From the NCBI RefSeq assembly GCF_030151385.1, contig NZ_JASLDS010000030.1:103483-167482 (forward strand): a DNA stretch of 64,000 bases, read 5' to 3'. This DNA is from Soonwooa sp. (GTDB lineage: Bacteria > Bacteroidota > Bacteroidia > Flavobacteriales > Weeksellaceae). This document shows positions 1 through 7,419 of the stretch, piece by piece (within the stretch, counting starts at the first letter, position 1; each line of letters begins with the position of its first letter). Below the pieces are notes generated by a model. It worked only from the letters and a program-made list of their open reading frames with translations, had not been told where the DNA came from and ran no database searches. The position numbers were made by a program, and so were the translations under genes.

Positions 1-806
1 CCAAAACGGCTTAAGATTTCATATTTCACAAAATCACTTTGAGACGCCAATTTCGATTTATTTAAAATCAAAAAAGCCGAATCTTTTTTAAGCATACTTT
101 CAAAAATTAAATCAATTTGCGAATCAATGAAATCTTTAGATTCTTTAATAATGGAAACTGAGGTTTTAAAATTTTCAAGAAAATCTATGTTAACCTCGTT
201 TAACAAAGGCGTTATTTGATTCCTAATTTTATTCCGAACATAAATATTTTCGGCATTCGTATAATCTTCGCGATAGTCTATGTGATGTTGTTTAGCATAA
301 ACACTAACCTCCGCTCTTGAAAATTCTAACAAAGGACGAATAATGTTTTCCGTCTTTTGAGGGATGCCTTTTAAGCCTTTCAAACCTGCTGCTTTAGAAA
401 GATTCATCACAAAAGTCTCGAGTTGGTCGTTGAGATGATGCGCGGTAACTAAAAAATTGATATTTTTTTTTATTAAAATTTCCTTAAAAAAACGATACCG
501 AATTTCGCGCGCCCAATTCTCAATAGAGTTTTCGGGTTGCTTGTCTTTTTCGGAAACGTCATAAAGATGAAATTTTATTTTTTTATTTTCGCACCAAGAT
601 TTCACCAAAGCTTCATCGAGCTTAGAATCCTCATTTCTAAGATGATAGTTAACATGAGCGACTTCGAAACTGAGTCGCAATTGATAGCACAAATCCAGCA
701 AAACCATAGAATCCATCCCTCCACTCACTGCTAAAAGGAATGTTTTTTGCTGCATTTCGGGAACTAGCTTTTCTATTGAAGCTCTAAAACTGGGAATACT
801 AAGCAA
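1..806 (-). CDS. tilS: tRNA(Ile)-lysidine synthase, N-terminal part (runs off left edge)
   Basis: Cytoplasmic enzyme that ligates lysine to C34 of the AUA-reading tRNA-Ile using ATP, so the tRNA decodes isoleucine and not methionine. The visible 268 residues hold the PP-loop as SGGMDS (about residues 28-33), then AHVNYHLR and TAHHLNDQLET, all typical of TilS. The C-terminal tRNA-binding part lies outside the window. Start: the first in-frame ATG is too late (residue 18, only ten residues before the PP-loop). A TTG gives an N terminus beginning MLSIPSF, which fits the family, and an in-frame TAA lies two codons upstream, so TTG is the probable start. The next gene is divergent. Confidence 0.9.
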   Translation of the reverse strand, partial: MLSIPSFRASIEKLVPEMQQKTFLLAVSGGMDSMVLLDLCYQLRLSFEVAHVNYHLRNEDSKLDEALVKSWCENKKIKFHLYDVSEKDKQPENSIENWAREIRYRFFKEILIKKNINFLVTAHHLNDQLETFVMNLSKAAGLKGLKGIPQKTENIIRPLLEFSRAEVSVYAKQHHIDYREDYTNAENIYVRNKIRNQITPLLNEVNIDFLENFKTSVSIIKESKDFIDSQIDLIFESMLKKDSAFLILNKSKLASQSDFVKYEILSRF

Positions 807-869
807 AATTTATTACTAAGTTTTACGTTATACATGAGCAAAGATAGGCCTTTATTTAAAAGCATTTTG

Positions 870-877
870 TAAATTTG
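870..877 (+). promoter_or_regulatory. Bacteroidetes -7 promoter box for OmpA-like lipoprotein
   Basis: TAAATTTG matches TAnnTTTG exactly and sits 22 nt before the ATG. I see no clear TTTG at the -33 spacing, so only the -7 element is supported. Confidence 0.5.
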
Positions 878-899
878 AAAAAATCTAAAATCATCCAAT

Positions 900-1733
900 A
901 TGAGATTACTTAAAATTCTAGGTATTGCTGCAATCGCTATTTCGGCAACCTCGTGCGTTAGTAAGAAACAATTCGACGCACTGAATCTTAACTATCAGCA
1001 ATGTGTTAACGACGCAGCAGACAGACAAAGACAGATCCAAGATCTTTCTGGTAAAAATGCTGGTCTTCAAAGTCAAAATGACTTGCTAATGGGACAAAAC
1101 AATGCTCTAAAAAGCTCTTTGGATGCATGTCTTAGCAACTCTGGAAAAAGCTCAACTAACATTGACAAACTTGTTGGCGAGATCAATGCGTCTAACAAAT
1201 ACATCAAGCAGTTGATTTCTACAAATGCTAAAAATGATAGTTTGAACTTGGCTTTATCAAACAAGCTTAAACGTTCTTTAGACAATATCGCAGATCAAGA
1301 TGTTGATGTTAAAGTTCTTAAAGGTGTGGTAATGATTTCGTTATCAGACAAAATGCTTTACCAAACTGGTAAATTCGATGTATTACCTGCTGCTCAAGAA
1401 GTGCTAGGTAAAGTTGCTAAAGTTATTAACGATTACGATACTTACAGTGTACTAATCGAAGGTAACACAGACAACGCAGCACTTAACAGTTCTTCTGTAC
1501 CAAGAGACAACTGGGATCTTTCTGCGCTTAGAGCAACAGCTGTGGCGAAGATTCTACAAACACAATTTGGTGTTAATCCGAACAGAATTACAGCTGGTGG
1601 TAGATCGGAGTACAATCCTAAAACAAGCAACGCTTCAGTTTCGGGACGTGCTGAGAACCGTAGAACGGAAATCATCATTATGCCGAAGTTAGACGAGTTT
1701 ATGAAACTTATGGACATTGCGCCGAAGAAATAA
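900..1733 (+). CDS. OmpA-family peptidoglycan-binding lipoprotein
   Basis: Outer-membrane lipoprotein tethered to peptidoglycan. The 277-residue product starts with a lipoprotein signal whose lipobox ends at Cys19 (SATSC). A Gln/Asn-rich, probably coiled-coil segment spans about 25-115. A C-terminal OmpA-like domain (about 150-265) has the hallmark stretches GNTDN, NWDLSALRATAV and GRAENRRTEI; the latter two supply the Asp and Arg that bind diaminopimelate in this family. Followed by a strong terminator, so probably monocistronic. A structural cell-envelope role is inferred from the domain; the partner is unknown. Confidence 0.9.
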   Translation: MRLLKILGIAAIAISATSCVSKKQFDALNLNYQQCVNDAADRQRQIQDLSGKNAGLQSQNDLLMGQNNALKSSLDACLSNSGKSSTNIDKLVGEINASNKYIKQLISTNAKNDSLNLALSNKLKRSLDNIADQDVDVKVLKGVVMISLSDKMLYQTGKFDVLPAAQEVLGKVAKVINDYDTYSVLIEGNTDNAALNSSSVPRDNWDLSALRATAVAKILQTQFGVNPNRITAGGRSEYNPKTSNASVSGRAENRRTEIIIMPKLDEFMKLMDIAPKK

Positions 1734-1760
1734 TCTCCCTAACAAGCGAATACTAACAAA

Positions 1761-1789
1761 ATCCTACAGAATTTCTGTAGGATTTTTAT
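1761..1789 (+). terminator. Rho-independent terminator of OmpA-like gene
   Basis: A ten-base-pair perfect stem (ATCCTACAGA/TCTGTAGGAT) with a 3-nt loop is followed by a T-rich tract, 27 nt after the stop codon. Confidence 0.85.
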
Positions 1790-1795
1790 TTTCCG

Positions 1796-1803
1796 TAATT
1801 TTG
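1796..1803 (+). promoter_or_regulatory. Possible -7 box for methyltransferase/NlpC operon
   Basis: TAATTTTG fits TAnnTTTG, just downstream of the preceding terminator and 17 nt before the ATG. No convincing -33 element. Confidence 0.4.
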
Positions 1804-1820
1804 ACTAAGAATCTAGAAGA

Positions 1821-2468
1821 ATGAGCTATTTCGAAGAGTTAGACTTACCAATGGATCGCTATCTAGAAGCCAATGCTTCCAGCGAACCCGAAATCCTAAA
1901 AAAACTACGCAAAGAGACTTACCAAAAGACAACGCAACCACACATGATTTCTGGTTATTTGCAAGGTCGTTTGTTAAGTATTATTTCCAAAATGATGTCA
2001 CCTAACAATATTTTAGAAATCGGAACTTTTACAGGATATGCGACATTGTGTTTAGCAGAAGGACTTTCTAAAGATGGCAAAATCTATACTTTGGACAAAA
2101 ATGAAGACTTGGCTTACATTCCAAAAAAGTATTTTTCAGAAAGCGAATTTTCTAATCAAATAGAATTTATTCTTGGTGATGCTCGACAAGAGATCAAGAA
2201 TCTAGATGTCATTTGGGATTTAGTTTTCATTGATGCAGATAAGGAAAGTTATCTCGAATACCTCGAACTAATAAAACCAAAACTAAAATCTGGTGGCGTT
2301 ATCCTAATAGACAATGTCCTTTGGTATGGCAAGGTTTTGGAAGAAAATCCTAGCAGCAAAGCTACACAACAGATAAAATTAGTAAATAAAATTGTCGCAG
2401 AAGACCCAGATTTCGAAAACCTAATCTTACCTTTGCGAGACGGTATTCATTTAATCCGAAAAAAATAA
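1821..2468 (+). CDS. SAM-dependent O-methyltransferase (class I, metal-dependent type)
   Basis: Transfers a methyl group from SAM to a hydroxyl of a small molecule; the substrate cannot be told. The 215-residue length fits the caffeoyl-CoA/catechol OMT family (Methyltransf_3). Motif I is ILEIGTFTGYATL (about 64-76). The metal-binding acidic motif is VFIDADKESY (Asp138, Asp140), with IDN (Asp164, Asn165) supplying the last ligands. The stop codon overlaps the ATG of the next gene in TAATG, so the two are almost certainly co-translated. Start chosen at the only well-placed ATG. Confidence 0.88.
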   Translation: MSYFEELDLPMDRYLEANASSEPEILKKLRKETYQKTTQPHMISGYLQGRLLSIISKMMSPNNILEIGTFTGYATLCLAEGLSKDGKIYTLDKNEDLAYIPKKYFSESEFSNQIEFILGDARQEIKNLDVIWDLVFIDADKESYLEYLELIKPKLKSGGVILIDNVLWYGKVLEENPSSKATQQIKLVNKIVAEDPDFENLILPLRDGIHLIRKK

Positions 2469-3184
2469 TGGAACAAGGAGTTTGCAACGTATCAATAGCA
2501 CCAGTTAGAGCAGAAAATAGTGACCGAAGCGAAATGGTCACCCAAATGCTTTTTGGCGAATCTGCCGACATTTTGGAAGTCAGAAACAACTTTACCAAAA
2601 TAAAAATGCATTACGACGGCTACGAAGGTTGGATGGATACCAAACAAATTACACCTGTGACATCCGAGTTTATCAGTCATCGCAAAACCAATTATATTAA
2701 AGAAACTTTCGATGCAGCAGCCACCGAAAACGGCAATCTTCTGTTGTCTCTCGGTTCCGAGGTCAGCTACAAAACGCCTGAGGTGATTCGCAGCCACGAT
2801 ACTCGCGAAAGTATTGTAATCTGCGCCAAAGAATTCCTGAATGTTCCTTATTTGTGGGGCGGCAAAAGCTTTTTTGGTTTAGATTGTAGTGGTTTTACCC
2901 AGATGATCTACAAAATCCACGGTATCAAAATTCTTCGCGACGCCTCTCAACAAGCTGAAAGTGGCGAGCCACTAACCTTTTTGGAAGAAGCCCAACAAGG
3001 CGACCTTGCCTTTTTCGAAAACTCCGAAGGCAAAATTGTCCACGTTGGTATCGTTTTAGAAAATCAAAAAATAATCCATGCGCACGGCAAAGTCAGAGTC
3101 GACGATTTGGACTCGATGGGGATTTTCAACAAAGATCAAAACAAACACACGCACAAACTCCGCTTTATAAAATCATATTTTTAA
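2468..3184 (+). CDS. NlpC/P60 (C40) cell-wall peptidase with SH3-like N terminus
   Basis: Probable gamma-D-glutamyl-diaminopimelate endopeptidase that cuts peptidoglycan stem peptides. The 238-residue protein has an SH3-like region (about 5-65) and a C-terminal NlpC/P60 domain (about 112-235) with catalytic Cys140 in GLDCSGFTQ, His192 in IVHVGIV, and a third polar residue at HAH (204-206). No signal peptide is visible, so either export is unusual or it acts on recycled cytoplasmic muropeptides, as Bacteroidetes YkfC-like enzymes with this layout are thought to do. Translationally coupled to the upstream methyltransferase. Confidence 0.88.
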   Translation: MEQGVCNVSIAPVRAENSDRSEMVTQMLFGESADILEVRNNFTKIKMHYDGYEGWMDTKQITPVTSEFISHRKTNYIKETFDAAATENGNLLLSLGSEVSYKTPEVIRSHDTRESIVICAKEFLNVPYLWGGKSFFGLDCSGFTQMIYKIHGIKILRDASQQAESGEPLTFLEEAQQGDLAFFENSEGKIVHVGIVLENQKIIHAHGKVRVDDLDSMGIFNKDQNKHTHKLRFIKSYF

Positions 3185-3207
3185 AATTATTTTGGGCGCG
3201 TCCCTCA

Positions 3208-3305
3208 CCTAGCCTTTCCCAGCGTTCGGGTCAGGCTATTCGCTGCAATCTTTTTGTGCCAGACATTTTCCATTCCCTACAAAAAGGATTTCCGCTGCTA
3301 TCCTT
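3208..3305 (+). repeat. Dispersed structured element, copy A
   Basis: Two arms, around 3241-3257 (CGCTGCAATCTTTTTGT) and 3279-3303 (ACAAAAAGGATTTCCGCTGC and on), can pair imperfectly around a central loop. A diverged relative with the same arm words (ATCTTTT ... AAAAGGATgcCGCTTCTATC) lies at 14524-14622. Probably a family of dispersed intergenic elements common in this group; function unknown. Confidence 0.55.
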
Positions 3306-3310
3306 CGCGC

Positions 3311-3478
3311 AACTTGGTGTTTGGTGTTTGGTGTTTGGTTTTTGGTTGACAGTTGTCGGCTGTCGGCTGTCGGCTGTCATGCTGAGCCTAGTCGAAGCAT
3401 CTCCTCTTGTCTCTTGTCTCTTGTCTTTTGTCTTTTGTCTTTTGTCTTTTGTCTTTTGTCTTTTGTCTTTTGTCTCTT
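3311..3478 (+). repeat. Composite array of 7-bp tandem repeats
   Basis: Three short arrays follow each other: TTGGTGT-type units (about 3312-3345), TGTCGGC three times (about 3354-3376), then TTGTCTC/TTGTCTT about ten times (about 3406-3477). All units are 7 bp, and the whole sits in the gap between the NlpC gene and the alcohol dehydrogenase. A spurious reading frame runs through it but has no coding character. Confidence 0.85.
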
Positions 3479-3487
3479 AATCAAAAC

Positions 3488-3672
3488 TAATTCATAATTC
3501 ACAATTCATAATTCACAATTCATAATTCACAATTCATAATTCACAATTCATAATTCACAATTCATAATTCATAATTCATAATTCATAATTCATAATTCAT
3601 AATTCATAATTCATAATAGTAATTAGTAATTCGTAATTCATAATAGTAATTCGTAATTCGTAATTCGTAAAT
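3488..3672 (+). repeat. 9-bp tandem array (TTCATAATT and variants)
   Basis: About fourteen copies of a 9-bp unit; the first half alternates TTCATAATT with TTCACAATT, the second half is pure TTCATAATT. It then decays into TAGTAATTCG-like units. The same pure unit fills the last 130 bp of the window. Confidence 0.9.
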
Positions 3673-3675
3673 CAA

Positions 3676-3825
3676 AATGCGTGAGCGGTAGAAAGGGCGC
3701 GCTTGCAAAGCGCGGTGCACAGCACCGAAACGAAGTGAAGCCCTGGATGACGCGACCTTTTGCCTCGACTGCTTTAACAATTTTTAACCTCGTCTTCTGG
3801 CAAAAGGGCACGCCCAAAAGAATAT
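3676..3825 (+). repeat. GC-richer palindromic intergenic segment
   Basis: Clearly richer in G and C than its AT-rich surroundings and containing nested short palindromes: CGCGCTTGCAAAGCGCG and GGTGCACAGCACC, then CAAAAGGGCACGCCC. No reading frame with coding character. It looks like another dispersed REP-like element; the words gagcgaagtgagcgcg near 63010 have a similar flavour. Confidence 0.55.
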
Positions 3826-3864
3826 AATTTCGTAAATTTATACCACTAAAAAACAATATTGACA

Positions 3865-5025
3865 ATGTTAAATTTCGAGTTTAAAAATCCTACAAAAATT
3901 ATATTTGGAAAAGGGAAAATTGAAAAATTATCCCGCGAAATTCCTAAAGACGCTAACATCCTAATGATTTATGGAGGCGGAAGCATCAAGAAAAATGGTA
4001 TTTACGAACAAGTTGTTTCGGCGCTTGATGGTTACCAATTAACAGAGTTTGGTGGTGTGCCTGCCAATCCAGAATATGAAGTTTTGCTAGAAGCTTTACA
4101 AGTTATTAAAGACAAAAACATTGATTACTTGCTTGCTGTTGGTGGTGGATCGGTTATTGACGGTGTTAAATTTCTTTCGGCGGCAGCTAATTATGATGGC
4201 GAACCTTGGGAAATCCTTTCAAACCGCATTGTAACCAAAGAAGGAAAAGGAATGCCTTTCGCAACGGTGTTGACCTTGTCTGCAACAGCTTCCGAAATGA
4301 ACTCTGGCGCCGTAATCTCTCGTCGCGGAACTGGCGAAAAATTAGCAATGGGTGGACCTGGATTGTTTCCTCAGTTTTCGATTTTGGATCCTGAAGTGAT
4401 TAGATCGATCCCGAAAAATCAAATTGCCAACGGTATTACAGACGCCTATACGCACGTCCTTGAGCAATATATGACTTATCCGACAGGTGCGAGTTTGCAA
4501 GATCGTTTTGCAGAAGGTATTTTGTTGAGCCTCCAAGAGGTTGCACCAAAAGTTATGGGCGAAACTTTCGACTACGATGCTGCCGCTAACTTTATGTGGA
4601 GTTGTACGATGGCACTTAATGGACTTATCGGGAAAGGCGTTCCGCAAGATTGGGCTGTCCACAGCATGGGACACGAATTGACAGCACAATACGGTATCGA
4701 CCATGCAAGAACGCTTGCAATTGTAGCGCCGCAACATTATCATTATTATTTTGATAAAAAGAAAGATAAATTGGCACAATACGCAGAACGTGTTTGGAAC
4801 ATTACGGAAGGTTCGGTAGAAGAAAAGGCTAAAAAAGGGATTGAAGCGATGGAGCAATTTTTCCATTCTTTGGACATCAAAACCAAACTTTCGGAATATA
4901 CAGATTCTTATAACGGAACAGCTGAAAAAGTGCAAGCGGCTTTCGAATCGAGAGGTTGGCTTCTCGGCGAAAACCAAATGGTAACACCTGAGGATGCTAA
5001 GAAAATCGTTGAAATGACGTACTAG
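3865..5025 (+). CDS. Iron-containing alcohol dehydrogenase, YqhD/BdhA-like
   Basis: NAD(P)H-dependent reductase of aldehydes to alcohols, cytoplasmic. About 386 residues. The N-terminal half has the dinucleotide-binding GGGS motifs (MIYGGGSIKKNG and LAVGGGSVIDG). The metal site is Asp and His of GITDAYTHVLEQY plus two His in HSMGHELTAQYGIDHARTL, the usual D/H/H/H set. The sequence is closest in feel to E. coli YqhD, an aldehyde scavenger. A TTG two codons earlier is possible but the ATG matches the family N terminus (NFEFKNPTKIIFGKG). It converges on the DEAD-box gene with a shared terminator. Confidence 0.9.
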   Translation: MLNFEFKNPTKIIFGKGKIEKLSREIPKDANILMIYGGGSIKKNGIYEQVVSALDGYQLTEFGGVPANPEYEVLLEALQVIKDKNIDYLLAVGGGSVIDGVKFLSAAANYDGEPWEILSNRIVTKEGKGMPFATVLTLSATASEMNSGAVISRRGTGEKLAMGGPGLFPQFSILDPEVIRSIPKNQIANGITDAYTHVLEQYMTYPTGASLQDRFAEGILLSLQEVAPKVMGETFDYDAAANFMWSCTMALNGLIGKGVPQDWAVHSMGHELTAQYGIDHARTLAIVAPQHYHYYFDKKKDKLAQYAERVWNITEGSVEEKAKKGIEAMEQFFHSLDIKTKLSEYTDSYNGTAEKVQAAFESRGWLLGENQMVTPEDAKKIVEMTY

Positions 5026-5044
5026 TTTTTAGTTCAAAATATCA

Positions 5045-5071
5045 AAAACGCCCGAAAATTTCGGGCGTTTT
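5045..5071. terminator. Bidirectional terminator between convergent genes
   Basis: A stem AAAACGCCCGAAA/TTTCGGGCGTTTT flanked by A and T tracts sits between the alcohol dehydrogenase and helicase stop codons and would work for both. Confidence 0.88.
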
Positions 5072-5074
5072 ATT

Positions 5075-6421
5075 TTATTTTTTTTTGCGAGATTTTTGCT
5101 TTTGCTGACCGCGGTTTGCAGGTTTCGTTTTTGGCGGTTTACGCTTAGTTGGCCCACCCCAATTGACTTTTTTGTTCTTGTCTTTCTTCTCGTGGAACGC
5201 TGCACCTCCTTCGTTAAGTTTTACCACAACTGGGTTTTTCATAACGACAACTTCTTTCTCAGATTCAATTTTTACATCCGAAACTTTAACATTACTTGAG
5301 AACGCTTCTTTCCGAATTTCTTTGTCCATCAAAACTTCAATATCCAAAATCGCCGATTCTTCTTTCGGTGTGTAGAAACTGATTGCAATACCATTTTTGT
5401 CCGCGCGACCTGTACGACCAATTCTATGAATATACTGCTCTGGAATTTCTGGAATTTCGAAATTGAAAACGTGTGACACATCCGGAATATCGAGACCTCT
5501 CGCCATAATATCTGTTGTAATAATCCCACGAAGTTCATTATTGCTAAATTCTTCCATCACGCGCAAACGGAAGTTCTGAGATTTGTTAGAGTGTATTACA
5601 CCAAACTGTCCTGGAAATTCTTCATCAATTTTATTAAAAATTAAATCTGCGTGTTTTTTATTATTGGCAAAAATTAAAATCTTTTCAAAATCATTTTCAG
5701 TTTTTAAAAGATGAATCAAAAGATTTAATTTGGTATTAAAATTAACCACAGGAATCACCGATTGGTCAATCTTTTCCAATGGTGTACCTGATCTCGCTAA
5801 CGAAATTTCTAGAGGATTTTTAAAATATTCGTTAAGCATGGCATCCACTTGGTCAGTCATGGTTGCAGAAAACAAAATGTTTTGACGTCTATCACTCATC
5901 ATCGTGAAGATATTGGTCAATTGTGTTTTGAAACCTAAACTTAACATTTCATCAAACTCATCAACCACAAGCTTTTTTAGATCTTTGAACTGAATAACAT
6001 TATCAATTCCCAAATCCATAACGCGACCTGGCGTACCAACCAAAATATCTACGCCATTCTCGTAAATATTTTTTCTTTGGGTGTTAATGTTAACACCGCC
6101 GTAAACGCCCATCACACGAACATTAATATATTCTGTCAATTGCATAAGAACTTCTATAACCTGCACCACCAACTCTCTCGTCGGCACCAAAATCAAAATT
6201 TTTGGTTGGTGGGTTTTAGAATATTTATACTCTTTAAGAATCGGCAAAAGATAGGCTAAAGTCTTACCAGTACCCGTTTGGGCAATTCCCATAATATCGC
6301 GACCAGACATTATCGGAGAAAAACTTTTATATTGAATAGGCGTAGGCTCAGAGATGTTTAGTTTCTCCAAAGCTTCATTGAGTGCTTTTGACAGCTCAAA
6401 TTCTGCAAAACTTGGTTTCAT
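5075..6421 (-). CDS. DEAD-box ATP-dependent RNA helicase
   Basis: RNA-duplex unwinding enzyme, likely in ribosome assembly or cold-stress RNA handling. About 448 residues. Visible motifs in order: Q motif (EPTPIQ), Walker A AQTGTGKT, PTRELV, TPGR, motif II DEFD (in place of DEAD), SAT, ARGLD, HRIGRTGR. The C terminus is a Lys/Arg-rich disordered tail (about the last 40 residues), typical of RNA-binding extensions in RhlE/DbpA-type flavobacterial helicases. A longer frame could begin at a TTG 19 codons upstream, but the ATG directly before KPSFAEFELS aligns with family starts. Confidence 0.92.
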   Translation of the reverse strand: MKPSFAEFELSKALNEALEKLNISEPTPIQYKSFSPIMSGRDIMGIAQTGTGKTLAYLLPILKEYKYSKTHQPKILILVPTRELVVQVIEVLMQLTEYINVRVMGVYGGVNINTQRKNIYENGVDILVGTPGRVMDLGIDNVIQFKDLKKLVVDEFDEMLSLGFKTQLTNIFTMMSDRRQNILFSATMTDQVDAMLNEYFKNPLEISLARSGTPLEKIDQSVIPVVNFNTKLNLLIHLLKTENDFEKILIFANNKKHADLIFNKIDEEFPGQFGVIHSNKSQNFRLRVMEEFSNNELRGIITTDIMARGLDIPDVSHVFNFEIPEIPEQYIHRIGRTGRADKNGIAISFYTPKEESAILDIEVLMDKEIRKEAFSSNVKVSDVKIESEKEVVVMKNPVVVKLNEGGAAFHEKKDKNKKVNWGGPTKRKPPKTKPANRGQQKQKSRKKK

Positions 6422-6547
6422 GCTGCGAAGATACGGATTTTGAAAAAACTCAGACTTTAAGTTTTTCAATAGTCCCAAAAAAATTTAATTCTTGTTAATA
6501 CATAATTTTAGGAATGCTATTTGAATGTATGTGAAAAAAAATGCGTT

Positions 6548-7354
6548 ATGATAACAAAAAATATAATCAAAAATTTTGGCTTTTCTGCAATTGCAGTTAC
6601 TACGTTAAGCCTCGCTTCTTGTTCAACAAAGAATAAAACATTAACATCGTCAAGCGAACATACTGCCAAAACGGCTTTAGATTATCAAGGGGTTTATTTG
6701 GGTGTTTTGCCTTGTGCAGATTGTGAAGGAATTAAAACAAGAATATCACTTAATCAAGACAATACTTATTTGTTACAACAAGATTATCTAGGAAAAAGTA
6801 AAACAAGTATTTCCGAACAAGGAACTTATTCTTTTGACAAATCTGGAAATGTTGTGACCTTAAAACCAAATGTTAAAAATGGACAACCTCTGAAATTTTT
6901 TGTTAGCGAAAATTATATCAACATGTTAAATCTGGATGGTTCCAAAATTACGACTTCATTAAAGGACAATTATATTTTGACAAAAGCATACAACCAACTT
7001 TTGAATAAAAAATGGAATATCCAAGAACTTTACGGAAAGGCTTTTGATGCGCAAAACACCATGAAAAAAGATGGCTCATTAATTCTTGAGGAAGCTAAAG
7101 GAAGATATGTGAGCAGTGCTGGTTGTAACCAATTGAATGGCGGATATAAAGTTGAGGCTGCCAATAATAAAATTAGCTTTAATCAAGGAATTTCCACAAT
7201 GATGTCTTGCCCAAATATGGAAGCAGAACAAGCGCTGGCAAAAGTGCTACAAGAAACAAAATACTTTGATGTCCAAGGTGATAAATTGTATTTGCAAAAT
7301 GATAAACACAAAACAATTGCAAGTTTTAAGAATAGAGATTCGATAAGTTTGTAA
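6548..7354 (+). CDS. NlpE-META two-domain lipoprotein
   Basis: Predicted envelope lipoprotein of 268 residues; lipobox LSLASC near residue 24. The first domain matches NlpE N-terminal family (GVLPCADCEGIKT with the conserved CxxC, about 55-150). The second matches META/HslJ (LNKKWNIQELYGK ... SAGCNQLNGGYK, about 155-265). In E. coli NlpE signals surface contact and copper stress through Cpx; no Cpx genes are seen here, so the role is inferred only. The ATG chosen leads straight into the signal peptide; an upstream TTG would add nine residues before it. Confidence 0.85.
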   Translation: MITKNIIKNFGFSAIAVTTLSLASCSTKNKTLTSSSEHTAKTALDYQGVYLGVLPCADCEGIKTRISLNQDNTYLLQQDYLGKSKTSISEQGTYSFDKSGNVVTLKPNVKNGQPLKFFVSENYINMLNLDGSKITTSLKDNYILTKAYNQLLNKKWNIQELYGKAFDAQNTMKKDGSLILEEAKGRYVSSAGCNQLNGGYKVEAANNKISFNQGISTMMSCPNMEAEQALAKVLQETKYFDVQGDKLYLQNDKHKTIASFKNRDSISL

Positions 7355-7370
7355 TGAATACAACGCAAAA

Positions 7371-7404
7371 AAAAGCTGATTTACTTATGTAAATCAGCTT
7401 TTTT
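7371..7404. terminator. Terminator between NlpE-META and esterase genes
   Basis: Stem AAAGCTGATTTAC/GTAAATCAGCTTT with a 4-nt loop and A/T tracts on both sides, between convergent genes. Confidence 0.88.
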
Positions 7405-7419
7405 AATATCGGAAAATTT

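Noticed and set aside
3256..3480. Open frame of 74 codons in the first intergenic gap
   Set aside because: It is the translation of 7-bp tandem repeats (LSFVFCLLSFVFCLLS) and has no coding character.
3859..3864. TTG as the start of the alcohol dehydrogenase
   Set aside because: The ATG two codons later is a better start and matches the family N terminus.
4342..4977. Open frame of 211 codons antisense to the alcohol dehydrogenase
   Set aside because: Shadow of a strong gene with all catalytic residues; Cys/Phe/Arg-rich antisense composition and no motif.
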